Part shown: positions 41,532 to 50,565 of the stretch, piece by piece
Position numbering within the stretch: the first letter of the stretch is position 1
Layout of the letters: each line of letters begins with the position of its first letter
Origin: JAFNGF01 sp964567045
GTDB taxonomy: Bacteria; Planctomycetota; Phycisphaerae; Sedimentisphaerales; Anaerobacaceae
Direction: 5' to 3'
DNA length: 64,000 nt
Assembly (NCBI GenBank): GCA_964567045.1
Contig: CAZMLE010000016.1
Coordinates: 1 to 64,000 of the forward strand
The notes under the pieces: generated by a model
Databases searched by the model: none
The model's input: only the letters and a program-made list of their open reading frames with translations
What the model was told of the DNA's origin: nothing
Position numbers and translations under genes: made by a program

Positions 41532-43000
41532 TAATCCGTCTCTGTGCCCCGGTTAGACGTCCGCCCAAGCGAGCGCTGGATGGCACCGACGTAGTTCTGA
41601 TGCATTTTATCGAGGTCTTCGGAGCCAGCCGTAACAGCCTGGGGAAAATCAAATGCAGGCAGTTGGGGCTTCGGTTGCTTTAGTTCCGAGAGGTTTGCTG
41701 CCAGTTCTTTGAACTTGCGGCCCCATGCCTTGACACTCAGGTCGGATTTGACGAGGCCGGCATAAAGGCTGATATCCCTCGATTCGGGCGTGTCGGCAAA
41801 TGGCCAGGACAGCCAGCCGTCAGCCAGCGCACGCGACGCCTCGATCTCCGCCTGTATCCAATTAGCTTGCTGTGTTTCGCCAAGGTAGGGATGCTGCTGG
41901 GGCGCACCGCCGCCGTACCAGCCATATTCACCAAGAACCACCGGCTTAGAAGTGTGACAATAAGCCAGCACCGCCTGAAGGTACGCCAGATTATTTTGCC
42001 AGTTCTGCTCCGAACTAAACGGACTGCTCATTGTCGGATAGAAATGAGCCGAGACAAAATCCAGCCAGCGTGCCTGCCAGCGAGGATTGAAAGCCGCGTA
42101 TCTGCCCGGCGGACCAGAGCGAATCAGCGGATACGACCATTGAATATAGCCTATAGTTATCAGGTGCGTCGGGTCGGCGCGGCGCAAAGCCTCAACCTGG
42201 CAGCGTACCCACTCATCCGCCAGGTGCTCACGGAAGCGCTGCCAATCCCGCAGCCTCGGATTGCCTAAGTCCGGCTGATTCTTGGGCACAGCAACCTCGC
42301 CCCATCGGTCCGCTTCGGTAAGCTCCTTGCCCCAGGCAGCTTTTAGCTCATCCCAGCTCCGATACGTTTGCTGCAGCCAGGCGTTCCATTGGCCCAGCCA
42401 GCCTTGTACAAACCAGGGTAGCTCAGGCTCGTTAAGAAGGTCCCAGGCCAATATTGCCGGCTCGCCTTTATAGCGGCGGCCCACAACGTCCCAGAATCGC
42501 TGCAGAGCATCCAAAGCGGACTTGCCGGCAAAACGATCCGGCTGCCAGTAGGAAGGGACGCCCTCCCAGTGGTCGGGACCTGTAAGTATTAACCGGATGC
42601 CGGTCTCGCCGGCAATCTTGACAAGCTCATCTAATTTCTCAAGGGCCTGTTCCTCTACGCGCTGCGCGTTGGGTTGAAAACTGCCGGCAGTAAGAAAAAC
42701 CCGGGCACAGTTTACGCCGAGCTCGCTCATGATGCCAAAGTGCTGCCTGACCCTCTGGGCATTAAATTGCCGCCATATCTTCGGCGCCCAGCCGGTGTCG
42801 GGGTCGTAATAGTTCGTGCCGAAAGCAATAAAGGGACGCCCCGAGTCCTGCTCTATGAAACCCTGACCGTCGGGCGCCACCGCTATCAATTGCATCTGCG
42901 AGCGCTCTGCCGCCCGGCTACTGTCTGGCAACAAAGCAGCCGCGAGCACCGCGGCGACAATAAATGTACCTTTAATGAACGCTATTGCTGTATACTCCAA
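41531..43000 (-). CDS. Secreted GH5-like glycoside hydrolase
   Basis: 489 residues with a TTG start at 43000 that overlaps the end of sppA by 19 bases; no ATG lies before the signal peptide (GTFIVAAVLAAALLPDSSRA). Barrel of the cellulase/mannanase superfamily: FIAFGTNYYDPDTGW, LGVNCARVFLTAG, the acid/base Glu in AWDLLNEPELPW and the nucleophile Glu in PVVLGEYGWYGGG. It is probably translated by coupling to sppA. The C-terminal ~80 residues have no clear domain. Substrate unknown. Confidence 0.83.
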   Translation of the reverse strand: MEYTAIAFIKGTFIVAAVLAAALLPDSSRAAERSQMQLIAVAPDGQGFIEQDSGRPFIAFGTNYYDPDTGWAPKIWRQFNAQRVRQHFGIMSELGVNCARVFLTAGSFQPNAQRVEEQALEKLDELVKIAGETGIRLILTGPDHWEGVPSYWQPDRFAGKSALDALQRFWDVVGRRYKGEPAILAWDLLNEPELPWFVQGWLGQWNAWLQQTYRSWDELKAAWGKELTEADRWGEVAVPKNQPDLGNPRLRDWQRFREHLADEWVRCQVEALRRADPTHLITIGYIQWSYPLIRSGPPGRYAAFNPRWQARWLDFVSAHFYPTMSSPFSSEQNWQNNLAYLQAVLAYCHTSKPVVLGEYGWYGGGAPQQHPYLGETQQANWIQAEIEASRALADGWLSWPFADTPESRDISLYAGLVKSDLSVKAWGRKFKELAANLSELKQPKPQLPAFDFPQAVTAGSEDLDKMHQNYVGAIQRSLGRTSNRGTETD

Positions 43001-44043
43001 AGATACAACACCTGTGGCATACTCAGCTCGTACAAGGTGGTTCGGTCGAGCTTTAGTCCGCCGAAGGCGGAGCTTTGATAGGTCAAGAATCTGGCAAAAG
43101 AGAACGGCTTGCGATACTGTACTACCTGAGCCTTTTCAATGCCCGCCAGCGATTTTGTCAACTCTACTGCCTCCTCAAAATACCCGACCTTATCTATCAG
43201 CTTTGCTTCGAGGGCTTCCTGAGCACCATATATACTGCCGTCTGCCAAGCCCTCGACCTCGGACAAGGTAAGCGAGGCTCGGCCATCATCAACGATCTGC
43301 ACAAACCTCTTGTAGGCAGGAGCAATCAGTTTTTCCTGGATATACTCCCGCTGCTCGTCTGTAAACGCCTGAAACATGCTGGGCCAACCCTTTCTCTTGC
43401 CCGAGGTGATAATGACCGGCTGAATCCCCAGCTTTTCTTCCAGCAGTTGTTCCAGGACGAAGTGTCCGAACATAACGCCGATTGAGCCGGTGATTGTGGT
43501 CGGCTCAGCTACGATTTGCTCGCAGGCAACCGAGGTATAGTAGCCGCCCGAAGCGGCGACACCTTCCATAAACGCGACGGCAGGCTTGCCCGATTCGTCC
43601 CTGAACTTGCGTATCGCATTGTGAATCTGGTCGCTGCCCGAAATTGTTCCGCCCGGCGAATCTACTCGAATGATTACGCCTTTTACACGCTTATCACTTT
43701 CGGCCATCTTCAACTGCTGGGAAAGGTCTTTCGCCTGCTCACCATCTATGATGCCTTGCAGCGAGATTACCGCGATTTTGGTCGAGCGCGGCCCTGCCAG
43801 TATGACTTCTTCAGCATAGAGGCCCTTTTGTGTCGCGGCAAAAAGAGCGATGCCGCCGATCAGCGCCAGAAACAGCACGAGATTTGCGATAACCGACAGT
43901 GCAAGGATAATGCCGAATAAAACCTTCCAGCCGGTTCCCCTGCGTGCCGGTTCTAATGCCGCTCGGCCTGTTTCCACGCCCAAAACCGCCTGCGCAGGCG
44001 GCTGCACCGATTCTATACGGTTATCCTTCTGCTCAAAATCCAT
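42982..44043 (-). CDS. sppA: Signal peptide peptidase, S49 family
   Basis: 353 residues from the ATG at 44043 (AAGGGC six bases upstream). One N-terminal membrane helix (VLFGIILALSVIANLVLFLALIGGIALFA) then the S49 protease: RVDSPGGTISGSDQI, MEGVAASGGYYTSVACEQIVAEPTT with the nucleophile Ser in AASGG, and SGKRKGWPS with the general-base Lys. Length matches the short bacterial SppA. Degrades cleaved signal peptides in the membrane. Confidence 0.93.
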   Translation of the reverse strand: MDFEQKDNRIESVQPPAQAVLGVETGRAALEPARRGTGWKVLFGIILALSVIANLVLFLALIGGIALFAATQKGLYAEEVILAGPRSTKIAVISLQGIIDGEQAKDLSQQLKMAESDKRVKGVIIRVDSPGGTISGSDQIHNAIRKFRDESGKPAVAFMEGVAASGGYYTSVACEQIVAEPTTITGSIGVMFGHFVLEQLLEEKLGIQPVIITSGKRKGWPSMFQAFTDEQREYIQEKLIAPAYKRFVQIVDDGRASLTLSEVEGLADGSIYGAQEALEAKLIDKVGYFEEAVELTKSLAGIEKAQVVQYRKPFSFARFLTYQSSAFGGLKLDRTTLYELSMPQVLYLWSIQQ

Positions 44044-44161
44044 AATTAGCCCTTTCGCAAGTACCTTTACGAGTGTACGCGACAGCATTGTAAGCCGAGT
44101 GAGCCACCCTTGTCAATCTTCGACTTTAGGCTCATTCTAAAACCGACGGGGGCAGCCGTCA

Positions 44162-44199
44162 ACCCCCGCGTCTTCCTGGCGGAAGACAGGAGCGGGGGT
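44162..44199. repeat. Palindromic repeat family K
   Basis: ACCCCCG...CGGGGGT outer arms around GTCTTC-CTGGCG-GAAGAC, the same nested layout as 4554-4588. Intergenic, 8 bases downstream of the DUF2961 stop. Confidence 0.75.
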
Positions 44200-44206
44200 C
44201 GTATCC

Positions 44207-45808
44207 TTACTCGTACAACACAGGCGTTTCGCGCCAGTTTTTGTCGCGGTCGTGGGCATAGTCTTTGACACGAGGCCGACGCTCACGCAGGCGAACCGAC
44301 TCAATGCCCAGATAATATCCGCCGGATAGTGGATTCTTGCCAACACACTCCAGCCGCAGCGTGTATTTAGCCGGCTCGGGCCAGAAATCCAACAAATGAT
44401 ATTCTTTGTTTGCGACCTGCTCGCTATAAAAGTCCATCACGGCTCCAATTTTCACGCCGTCAAGATACGCCTGGTATTTGCCGTAATCATACGAAGTGGT
44501 CATGTTGAGCAGCAACCGCCTGGGCTCCTTGAGCTTGACCTGAAACGGAATCTCAACCCACGCACCCTGCTGAGTCGGAGGCGTGTAAAGCAGTTGGCCA
44601 TCAGGGTAGATGTCCAGCTTTTGTGCGACGGCTTGTCCCTGGCCGTGGAACGGCTCGTCAGTGAACTGCTTGGCTGGGAAAACCAAATCCAGATTCGGCA
44701 ATCTGCGTTCTGCTGCGTCGGGGGCACGAGCCTCGAAGGTCGGCTCACCGGTCTGATACCAGAACGCGACGCTTGCGTAATCATCTTCGCGCTCATTCCA
44801 GCTATGACTCTTATAGTCCGGATTCTCGTCAGGTGAGATCCAGCCATAGTGCTCGAATGTCACCTTGAGGGCGGTGTTGAACACGATCGGATCGTGTATA
44901 TGCCAGCGATATGCGCTGGTATAGCCGCCAACGATTCCCCACTGATCGAAATAGGGCACGCCGAAATAGGGAGTGCTGGTCGTCTTCAGACCCCACGCGC
45001 TTAAGAAATAGTCTTCAGTGCCCGTGCCCCAGATGGAAGGCTTTTCTTCGCCGTCAACATATATCTTCTCGTCACCTTCACCGAACCAGGCAGGGCTTCG
45101 CGTCCGCACCGCCAGGACCGTGCCGATGTAATGGCCTTTGCCTCTCGTGTCCAGGACTACATAGTCTTTGCCTTTTTGTACGGGATATTCCTGCCGGTAC
45201 TGCGCATAGAAATAGGGCGTATCCTTCGGCAGGCTTTCTTTCTTTATCCAGTCGATATTGTAGTAGAGCAGGCTGATCGGCTTTTGGGCCTGGTTGACGA
45301 CCTCGATCTTCGCGGATTTGCGAAACGGCATGTGCCAGAAGCAATTGTATGAATCCGCGTCCTCGACAATCACCGGCAGACTAATCACCTGGCTGCGTTT
45401 GCCGAAACAGTTGGCAAAGAAATCTCCCACGGGTGCTTCCACAGCCGGGCGCTCCGCGCCGTCCCAATACATCCGCAAAAGCATCTGCTGATGGTCCGCT
45501 GAGCCGTTTTTCGCCCATGGATGCGGCTCAGGGCCCAGGAACGTCATCCAGATATGCGTGATTACGCCGGGCCCTTTCACATCCATGAGCACCTTTGTTT
45601 GGCCCGGTGCGACATTGCTGTTATCGCGGTTGCTGTTGGGGTCCGGCTCATCGCTATTGGGCAGCTTGCCCGTCGATGTCACCCGCATACTACGACCACT
45701 TTGTGGCCGGGCCAAACCCGCCAGGAAATCCGCACCGCAGGCACCCGGGATCATCGCTGTAAGAAGAATACACCATGCAAAAATGCGATACTGCAACATT
45801 GCCTTCAT
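44207..45808 (-). CDS. DUF2961 (GH172-like) secreted glycosidase
   Basis: 533 residues; AAGGAG six bases before the ATG. Signal peptide (FAWCILLTAMIPGACG). The double jelly-roll DUF2961 pattern is clear: GPGVITHIWMTF, EAPVGDFFANCFG, SYNCFWHMPFRKSAKIEVVNQ, GKGHYIGTVLAV and the Glu in GTGTEDYFLSAWG. DUF2961 includes GH172 enzymes that act on difructose anhydride, alpha-D-fructofuranosides or arabinofuranosides. The GH32 enzyme ten kilobases away would fit a fructan-related role, but this is inference. Confidence 0.88.
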   Translation of the reverse strand: MKAMLQYRIFAWCILLTAMIPGACGADFLAGLARPQSGRSMRVTSTGKLPNSDEPDPNSNRDNSNVAPGQTKVLMDVKGPGVITHIWMTFLGPEPHPWAKNGSADHQQMLLRMYWDGAERPAVEAPVGDFFANCFGKRSQVISLPVIVEDADSYNCFWHMPFRKSAKIEVVNQAQKPISLLYYNIDWIKKESLPKDTPYFYAQYRQEYPVQKGKDYVVLDTRGKGHYIGTVLAVRTRSPAWFGEGDEKIYVDGEEKPSIWGTGTEDYFLSAWGLKTTSTPYFGVPYFDQWGIVGGYTSAYRWHIHDPIVFNTALKVTFEHYGWISPDENPDYKSHSWNEREDDYASVAFWYQTGEPTFEARAPDAAERRLPNLDLVFPAKQFTDEPFHGQGQAVAQKLDIYPDGQLLYTPPTQQGAWVEIPFQVKLKEPRRLLLNMTTSYDYGKYQAYLDGVKIGAVMDFYSEQVANKEYHLLDFWPEPAKYTLRLECVGKNPLSGGYYLGIESVRLRERRPRVKDYAHDRDKNWRETPVLYE

Positions 45809-45890
45809 ACAAATACTCCTTACCCTATCAACAAAGACAATATATCAGAACCATCATAAAGCCGGCATATTGGCTGTGGTGAACATACCA

Positions 45891-47213
45891 TCAACCTACA
45901 AGGCCGGATAAGTGCTCCATTGCCTGGTGCGTGTATCGAATCAGCCGATCCGCATCTGCACATTCCTGGGCCGCCCAAACCCAATTCAGGACCTGCCCGA
46001 TCTGCTTTTTCTGGAGCCGGCGCCAGTCATCAAATCGCAGTTGCCTGGGAACTTTGTAGTCAGGCGCTTCTCGCAGCAGTAAGGCAATACCAGCCATAGC
46101 TCCTGAAGCCATATTCGTTGGCCCAATGCCGTATTCCAATGCCAGTTGCATAGTGCCAAATATCCGCTCATTTAAGCCGAGCTTGCGCACCAGGTCGCGA
46201 CTGACTCGCGCGACTGTATCTGCTAAATACGGGTTGGTCATACGCTCAAGCAGGTCTTCGGCATACTCCTTGTAACCAGCCTCGGTAAAAAGCTCATCTT
46301 GTAGGTGGGCATATTTTTTTATGAGGGACGCGCCGGATTCCTGCAAGAAGGCATCTCTGCCGATTTTCATAATTGCCGAATCCTGCTTAAGCTCGGTCAT
46401 CGTGGTAGAGCCTTTAAGGGCGCCCAAAAAGCCGAGCAGTGCATGGATTGCATTATGGCCGTACAGCTTGGCTTCCTCGAAAGGCAAAAGGTCGCCCTTT
46501 TCAATGAACACTTCGATGCCCGGCTTAAAACCGGGAATTCTCGTTCGGCTCACCAAAATTCGGTTAAACTGTTCTACAAGAAATGCCCGCTGGATACCGG
46601 GCGCTATGGCTGCAAGTTTGCGCTGCTGGATTTCGCCCGGCTCGGTGACGACTCTACTCATTTTGCCGATTACAGTATTTAAGAACTGCACGCTTTTCGG
46701 CCAGTCCGTCGCCCGTGGCCCGTGACCCGTGACCCGAGCGACGAGCGACGAGCGACGACCGGCGGCTTTGAGCACCGCTTCTTGAAGTATCTCTGCCGCG
46801 CGATTATTATTTTCCGCAGTATAAACTACCGTGGCTGCCGCTCGGCTATTTTTCAAACCTTCAGCTATCAGTGACGCAACACTATTGGCTCTGCCTGAAT
46901 CGTAGAAGTCTACCGAAGGCAGGCAGGTAGTTATCTCTGTGGACTCAGCCAGAACCTTAACGAGAATTTTCTTGTCCCTGGGGACATTGGGATTAAGCAG
47001 CTCAACATTATCAATCGGCAGCACCTCGATGCCGTCGGCTCTTGCTACATTGACATAGTAACTGCCGCCATTGGCTCTAACTGCATCGACCAAGTCCTGG
47101 TCGATCTCAGCGGCGACTATCCGCGCAAAATTGCCGCTTTGAAATGCCTCTTTGACGAATAGCCCTGCCTGGATAGGCCCAAAACCGAAACCGGTAAAAA
47201 CGTGCGATGCCAT
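45891..47213 (-). CDS. Mannitol-dehydrogenase-family protein
   Basis: 440 residues from the ATG at 47213 (AGGA seven bases upstream, four bases after the DUF4432 stop). FTGFGFGPIQAGLFVKEAF is an N-terminal Rossmann loop, followed by AEIDQDLVDAVRANGG and IDNVELLNP; the C-terminal half is helical like mannitol-1-phosphate 5-dehydrogenase (GHNAIHALLGFLGALKG with the Lys/His region). NAD-dependent oxidation of a polyol or reduction of a keto-sugar is likely. An in-frame tandem-repeat tract near residues 155-170 (VARVTGHGPRATDW) is inserted between the two halves. Last gene of the six-gene sugar operon. Confidence 0.75.
   Translation of the reverse strand: MASHVFTGFGFGPIQAGLFVKEAFQSGNFARIVAAEIDQDLVDAVRANGGSYYVNVARADGIEVLPIDNVELLNPNVPRDKKILVKVLAESTEITTCLPSVDFYDSGRANSVASLIAEGLKNSRAAATVVYTAENNNRAAEILQEAVLKAAGRRSSLVARVTGHGPRATDWPKSVQFLNTVIGKMSRVVTEPGEIQQRKLAAIAPGIQRAFLVEQFNRILVSRTRIPGFKPGIEVFIEKGDLLPFEEAKLYGHNAIHALLGFLGALKGSTTMTELKQDSAIMKIGRDAFLQESGASLIKKYAHLQDELFTEAGYKEYAEDLLERMTNPYLADTVARVSRDLVRKLGLNERIFGTMQLALEYGIGPTNMASGAMAGIALLLREAPDYKVPRQLRFDDWRRLQKKQIGQVLNWVWAAQECADADRLIRYTHQAMEHLSGLVG
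46707..46759. repeat. In-frame tandem-repeat tract (family N)
   Basis: CGTGGCCCGTGACCCGTGACC followed by four units of CGAGCGA/CGAGCGACGA. It adds Arg/Gly/Thr-rich residues to the mannitol-dehydrogenase-like protein. Confidence 0.7.
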
Positions 47214-47217
47214 TACA

Positions 47218-48291
47218 CTATCCTGCGGTCTTGACGAACCGGTCGATTTGCCTTGCATCGGTTAAAACTGTCATTTCAAGGTCGTAAATTCTGCTTTTGC
47301 CAGACGCGATGTGAATTAGCGTTTTCTGCTGCCTTGCTTTACCCTGGCCGATAGGCGGATTCGTTCCCGGCTCCAGTGCCGTGACATACTCGCCGGGGCC
47401 AAAGTGCTGCCAATTGGCTAGGCAGGGCAGTTGCTGCTTTCTATATTTCATAACCAGCGCAAGGCCAATTCGCCGATTGCAAAGCCCCACGGTGCAGATT
47501 CCGTTTCTATCGGCAACAACATCAATAAAGCCGCACGCCTCGCCGGTGCCTCTGTGCGCCTCGATGGGCGTGGTGACTTTTCGGAAATTGTGCCGAGGAT
47601 TGAATATGGCATTATCCATATCCAGGCCGCGAGATGCGCATTTGCCCTTGTAGATAATCTGCGTCCCTTCATCGACCAGCGGCCAGCCAAAGTTACAATG
47701 GTACAAAATCATGTGCGGTGCTGGCGTATTGCTCAGGTTTGTCACCACATCGTGAACTCTGATGGTCGGCTCGCCGAGTATGCTTGATATGGTGCGTCGC
47801 AGTTGCAGATTCGGCCCAAAGACACGCGATTCGTTAACGACCGCCGTTATGCTCATCTCCAATTTTCCTGCCGCGGGGTCGGGCTGTACAATTGCCTCCA
47901 CCTCGCCCGGGATGTTGCTTATTCGCCCGTGCAGGCCTCGCTCACCAAACTCATCGACTTCGGGCGGGCCGACGTGACTCAAGCCGCAGGTCGTCAGCAG
48001 GCCGCCGGCAAAAGACCAGAGCCACTCCACGCCACGATCGGCATTGGGCTGAGGCGCGACAACGCCAACACGACTCAGCCAGGCAAGGCTGTATTTATTA
48101 TAAAAAGCATCAACAATATCCAGGCCTCTATCAATAACCACTTTATACCGCAGGCCGGAGCCGGTATTCACCCAGGCAGTGCGCGTGCCCTTGCCGGGAC
48201 CATTATCTAAAATAGAAGTCTCAATGCCCCCGATCTGCGCAAAGTTACCGACCTTGTTTTGCCAGTCAAATCTTGCCTTCTTGGTAGCCAT
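47218..48291 (-). CDS. DUF4432 aldose-1-epimerase-like protein
   Basis: 357 residues. Beta-sandwich of the galactose-mutarotase superfamily, DUF4432 type: VVIDRGLDIVDAFYNKYSLAWLS, GLLTTCGLSHVGPP, LHGRISNIPGEV, ILYHCNFGWPLVDEG (with the His seen in mutarotases) and LEPGTNPPIGQG. No signal peptide, so cytoplasmic. In the operon it may interconvert anomers of the sugar handled by the kinase and isomerase. It begins 17 bases after the PfkB stop. Confidence 0.85.
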   Translation of the reverse strand: MATKKARFDWQNKVGNFAQIGGIETSILDNGPGKGTRTAWVNTGSGLRYKVVIDRGLDIVDAFYNKYSLAWLSRVGVVAPQPNADRGVEWLWSFAGGLLTTCGLSHVGPPEVDEFGERGLHGRISNIPGEVEAIVQPDPAAGKLEMSITAVVNESRVFGPNLQLRRTISSILGEPTIRVHDVVTNLSNTPAPHMILYHCNFGWPLVDEGTQIIYKGKCASRGLDMDNAIFNPRHNFRKVTTPIEAHRGTGEACGFIDVVADRNGICTVGLCNRRIGLALVMKYRKQQLPCLANWQHFGPGEYVTALEPGTNPPIGQGKARQQKTLIHIASGKSRIYDLEMTVLTDARQIDRFVKTAG

Positions 48292-48308
48292 TTGGTTCCC
48301 CTTGCCCT

Positions 48309-49514
48309 TTAACTCAAGGCATCTTGCAGCGCATCAAAACTTGAGTAGTCTACCCCGCTGCGGACTGCTTTTAGCATCTTGTCGTATCTTTTGATGTTGC
48401 CGTATCGGTCGTTCAGCGGCGCCTTTATATATAGTGACGCAAATAAATTACCCATCTGCACCGCTTCGGCAAAGTCTATAGTACCATCTTTGAACCGCGC
48501 GAAATTGTGAGCCAGATACGTGATAAGTCCCGCGCGGAAGGAGTCCCCTGCCCCAACCAGGTCCACTACCTCTCCTGCCATAAACCGGGATTCGATTTTG
48601 TTAGGTCCGCCGGTATGCCCATCCAGGCTGATGTGCTTTTCGTAGGCGCCGTCACTGACAGTGACGCCAAACAGCTTTGTCCGCCTGTCTTTTCGCCAGA
48701 ATCGCTCGGTTAGAAAATCCAAAAAGTGCACGTTATTTTCGTGCTCAGTGAATTTGCTCCAGGGACGCTTGCCCGCCAAAGTATTCTCGATCAGCTTAGC
48801 TTCGTCGCAGGAAGTAAAGAACAAATCAAGCTCGGGCAAAAGCGGCTCTAAAAGGTGGTATTGCTGCACCGCTCGACCAGAACGAATTAGCTCCTGCGGG
48901 TTGCCTGTCAGAGTGTGGCTATCCACAATTGTGACAGTGCCTTTGCCCCGGCACCACTTGATAAATCCAGCCAAATTTTGTCCGCCATTTGCATCCCCTC
49001 TGTCGGACAGGCCGGAGTACATATAGTAGACGATCCTGGGCTTTAGGCGATCAACAGCCCTTTTGAATATGTCGAAATCAAAATCGTTGTTGGCGTTGGG
49101 AAAATATGCTATGCCGCCTCTGTCGCCGCCGATGGTGCTGTGGATAAATGTTGTTCCCGTGGGCAAATCCGGGTGTATGAAAGTTGCCGACATATCAATT
49201 CCGTTGGCGGTCATTACGTCGTAGAAAAATCTGCCCTGGGCATCCAGGCCATCGTAATCGCCCTTTCCGAGATTGACGCCCACCGCGACTTTCAAGCCGG
49301 TCCTCGCAATCAAAGGCGCTGAATTGCCCGGCCCGCCGGCGGTGGCAAAACCCTGCTGTATCCACTGGTGCAATTGCTCCTGAGAATAATCGGGCATGTC
49401 TTTAGTTTCACACTTAGCCAGTCCACCCTTACCGACCAATTCATCCGCGAATTCAAAATCCGGCCTTCTTAAATCCGTTACCGCAGTGTTTAGAATCAGT
49501 ACATCCGTTGCCAT
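48309..49514 (-). CDS. PfkB-family carbohydrate kinase
   Basis: 401 residues, somewhat longer than typical ribokinases. TAGGPGNSAPLIARTG is the substrate-binding Gly-rich region, GTTFIHSTIGGDRGGIAYFP the lid, TSCDEAKLIENT the central part and VDLVGAGDSFRAGLITYLA the C-terminal signature with the catalytic Asp. Phosphorylates a sugar, sugar acid or nucleoside with ATP; the substrate is not deducible. The gap to the upstream NagB-like gene (110 bases) is filled by a type F repeat. Confidence 0.88.
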   Translation of the reverse strand: MATDVLILNTAVTDLRRPDFEFADELVGKGGLAKCETKDMPDYSQEQLHQWIQQGFATAGGPGNSAPLIARTGLKVAVGVNLGKGDYDGLDAQGRFFYDVMTANGIDMSATFIHPDLPTGTTFIHSTIGGDRGGIAYFPNANNDFDFDIFKRAVDRLKPRIVYYMYSGLSDRGDANGGQNLAGFIKWCRGKGTVTIVDSHTLTGNPQELIRSGRAVQQYHLLEPLLPELDLFFTSCDEAKLIENTLAGKRPWSKFTEHENNVHFLDFLTERFWRKDRRTKLFGVTVSDGAYEKHISLDGHTGGPNKIESRFMAGEVVDLVGAGDSFRAGLITYLAHNFARFKDGTIDFAEAVQMGNLFASLYIKAPLNDRYGNIKRYDKMLKAVRSGVDYSSFDALQDALS

Positions 49515-49538
49515 ACTTCATTTTCTCAAAGCCTAATC

Positions 49539-49608
49539 TGTCATTCTGAGCGCAGCGAAGAATCTCTCTTTTCAGTCAGCCAGACCCTTCGCTTCGCTCA
49601 GGGTGACA
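49539..49608. repeat. Repeat family F in the operon gap
   Basis: TGTCATTCTGAGCGCAGCGA at one end and CTTCGCTTCGCTCAGGGTGACA-type arm at the other, a long imperfect palindrome. It may act as a processing or pausing site between NagB-like and PfkB genes. A half unit lies at 62913-62940. Confidence 0.75.
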
Positions 49609-49624
49609 CTGTTAAAATATCATC

Positions 49625-50554
49625 TTAGTGCATCTCCGCCTCGCATGTCCCGATGGCGGCCCTGTAGAAATTGAACTGGACGTTGGGATGTTCCGCCAGA
49701 AGTGACATCGGCACGGAGCTATCGGCGATTTTCTTACTTATCATAAGGGTAGTCAATCGCATCCCGAAGGGATTATCGTGCATCCCTGCCTGCCAGATTG
49801 AGACTTTCTCTGCCTTCCAGGTTTCGACCGGCCCCACGGTAATCGCCTTGGTCGGCACGCCGGTCACTACCCCGCCGCCGCTGGTCCGCGCATTCTGCAT
49901 AACAGTAACCGGATGCAAGTCCACAACCCTCGTTCCAAGCCGGCGATATTCCTCCGGCTTAGGTGATTCGTTCTTGTATTTTCCTTCGCGCCTGACCGGG
50001 TCGTTGAACGCCCAATGCTTTATGTCGCCCTGGCCGCCTTGCATAATCGCGCAGCGGACACCTTGCCAGCTCTTGACGTACTCGGTGACATCAGCTTTGG
50101 GAAAATGAATATTACAGGCGGGCATTTTCAAATTCGGATCAATCCGGTCGAAGCAAAGCTCCATATCCGCCTTTGCAAAAGATAGTGGATGTGTCCGCGG
50201 CACTTCTTTGCCGGCCATGTACCATTCGTCCATTCCCCAGAAATGAGCGTTCTTAAGATTCAGCCCAAGCTCATTCACGATGCGTGCGACAAGCGGAAGC
50301 TGCTCGGTTGGCCCAATCGGACCGCAAATACCAACCGGATTATCCGCCGTCGCTTGCTTCCATGCCGTGACATACTCCAGAGCTTCTGCCAGATAAAACT
50401 CTTCCAGAGTGTCATAAAAAACAACCTTGAAACCTTCCCTGCTAAGGCACGCCATATCTTTTTCTGAGAGTTTTGCTGCATCGTTAAGAATCTGGTCGTC
50501 AAGCGTGGTGTAGTCCCACCAGTCCGGCGCCAAGATGCTGATTTTTCTTGCCAT
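49625..50554 (-). CDS. Glucosamine-6-phosphate deaminase/isomerase-like protein
   Basis: 309 residues. NagB/RpiA-type fold: PVGICGPIGPTEQLPLVARIV for the phosphate/sugar region and HFWGMDEWYM corresponding to the NMDEY motif carrying catalytic acidic residues; CAIMQGGQGDIKHWAFNDP matches the G-x-G-x-D-G-H-x-A-F-N-P region but with Gln-Gly-Asp-Ile-Lys-His. Predicted to convert an amino-sugar phosphate to a keto-sugar phosphate and ammonia, or a related sugar isomerisation. It starts 11 bases after the PIG-L stop. Confidence 0.82.
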   Translation of the reverse strand: MARKISILAPDWWDYTTLDDQILNDAAKLSEKDMACLSREGFKVVFYDTLEEFYLAEALEYVTAWKQATADNPVGICGPIGPTEQLPLVARIVNELGLNLKNAHFWGMDEWYMAGKEVPRTHPLSFAKADMELCFDRIDPNLKMPACNIHFPKADVTEYVKSWQGVRCAIMQGGQGDIKHWAFNDPVRREGKYKNESPKPEEYRRLGTRVVDLHPVTVMQNARTSGGGVVTGVPTKAITVGPVETWKAEKVSIWQAGMHDNPFGMRLTTLMISKKIADSSVPMSLLAEHPNVQFNFYRAAIGTCEAEMH

Positions 50555-50565
50555 CCTTGCTCTCC

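Noticed and set aside
43225..43290. Possible type E repeat in sppA (ASLTLSEVEG)
   Set aside because: The segment aligns in length and pattern with the normal D-D-G-R...E-V...L-A-D-G region of S49 peptidases, so an insertion is not needed to explain it.
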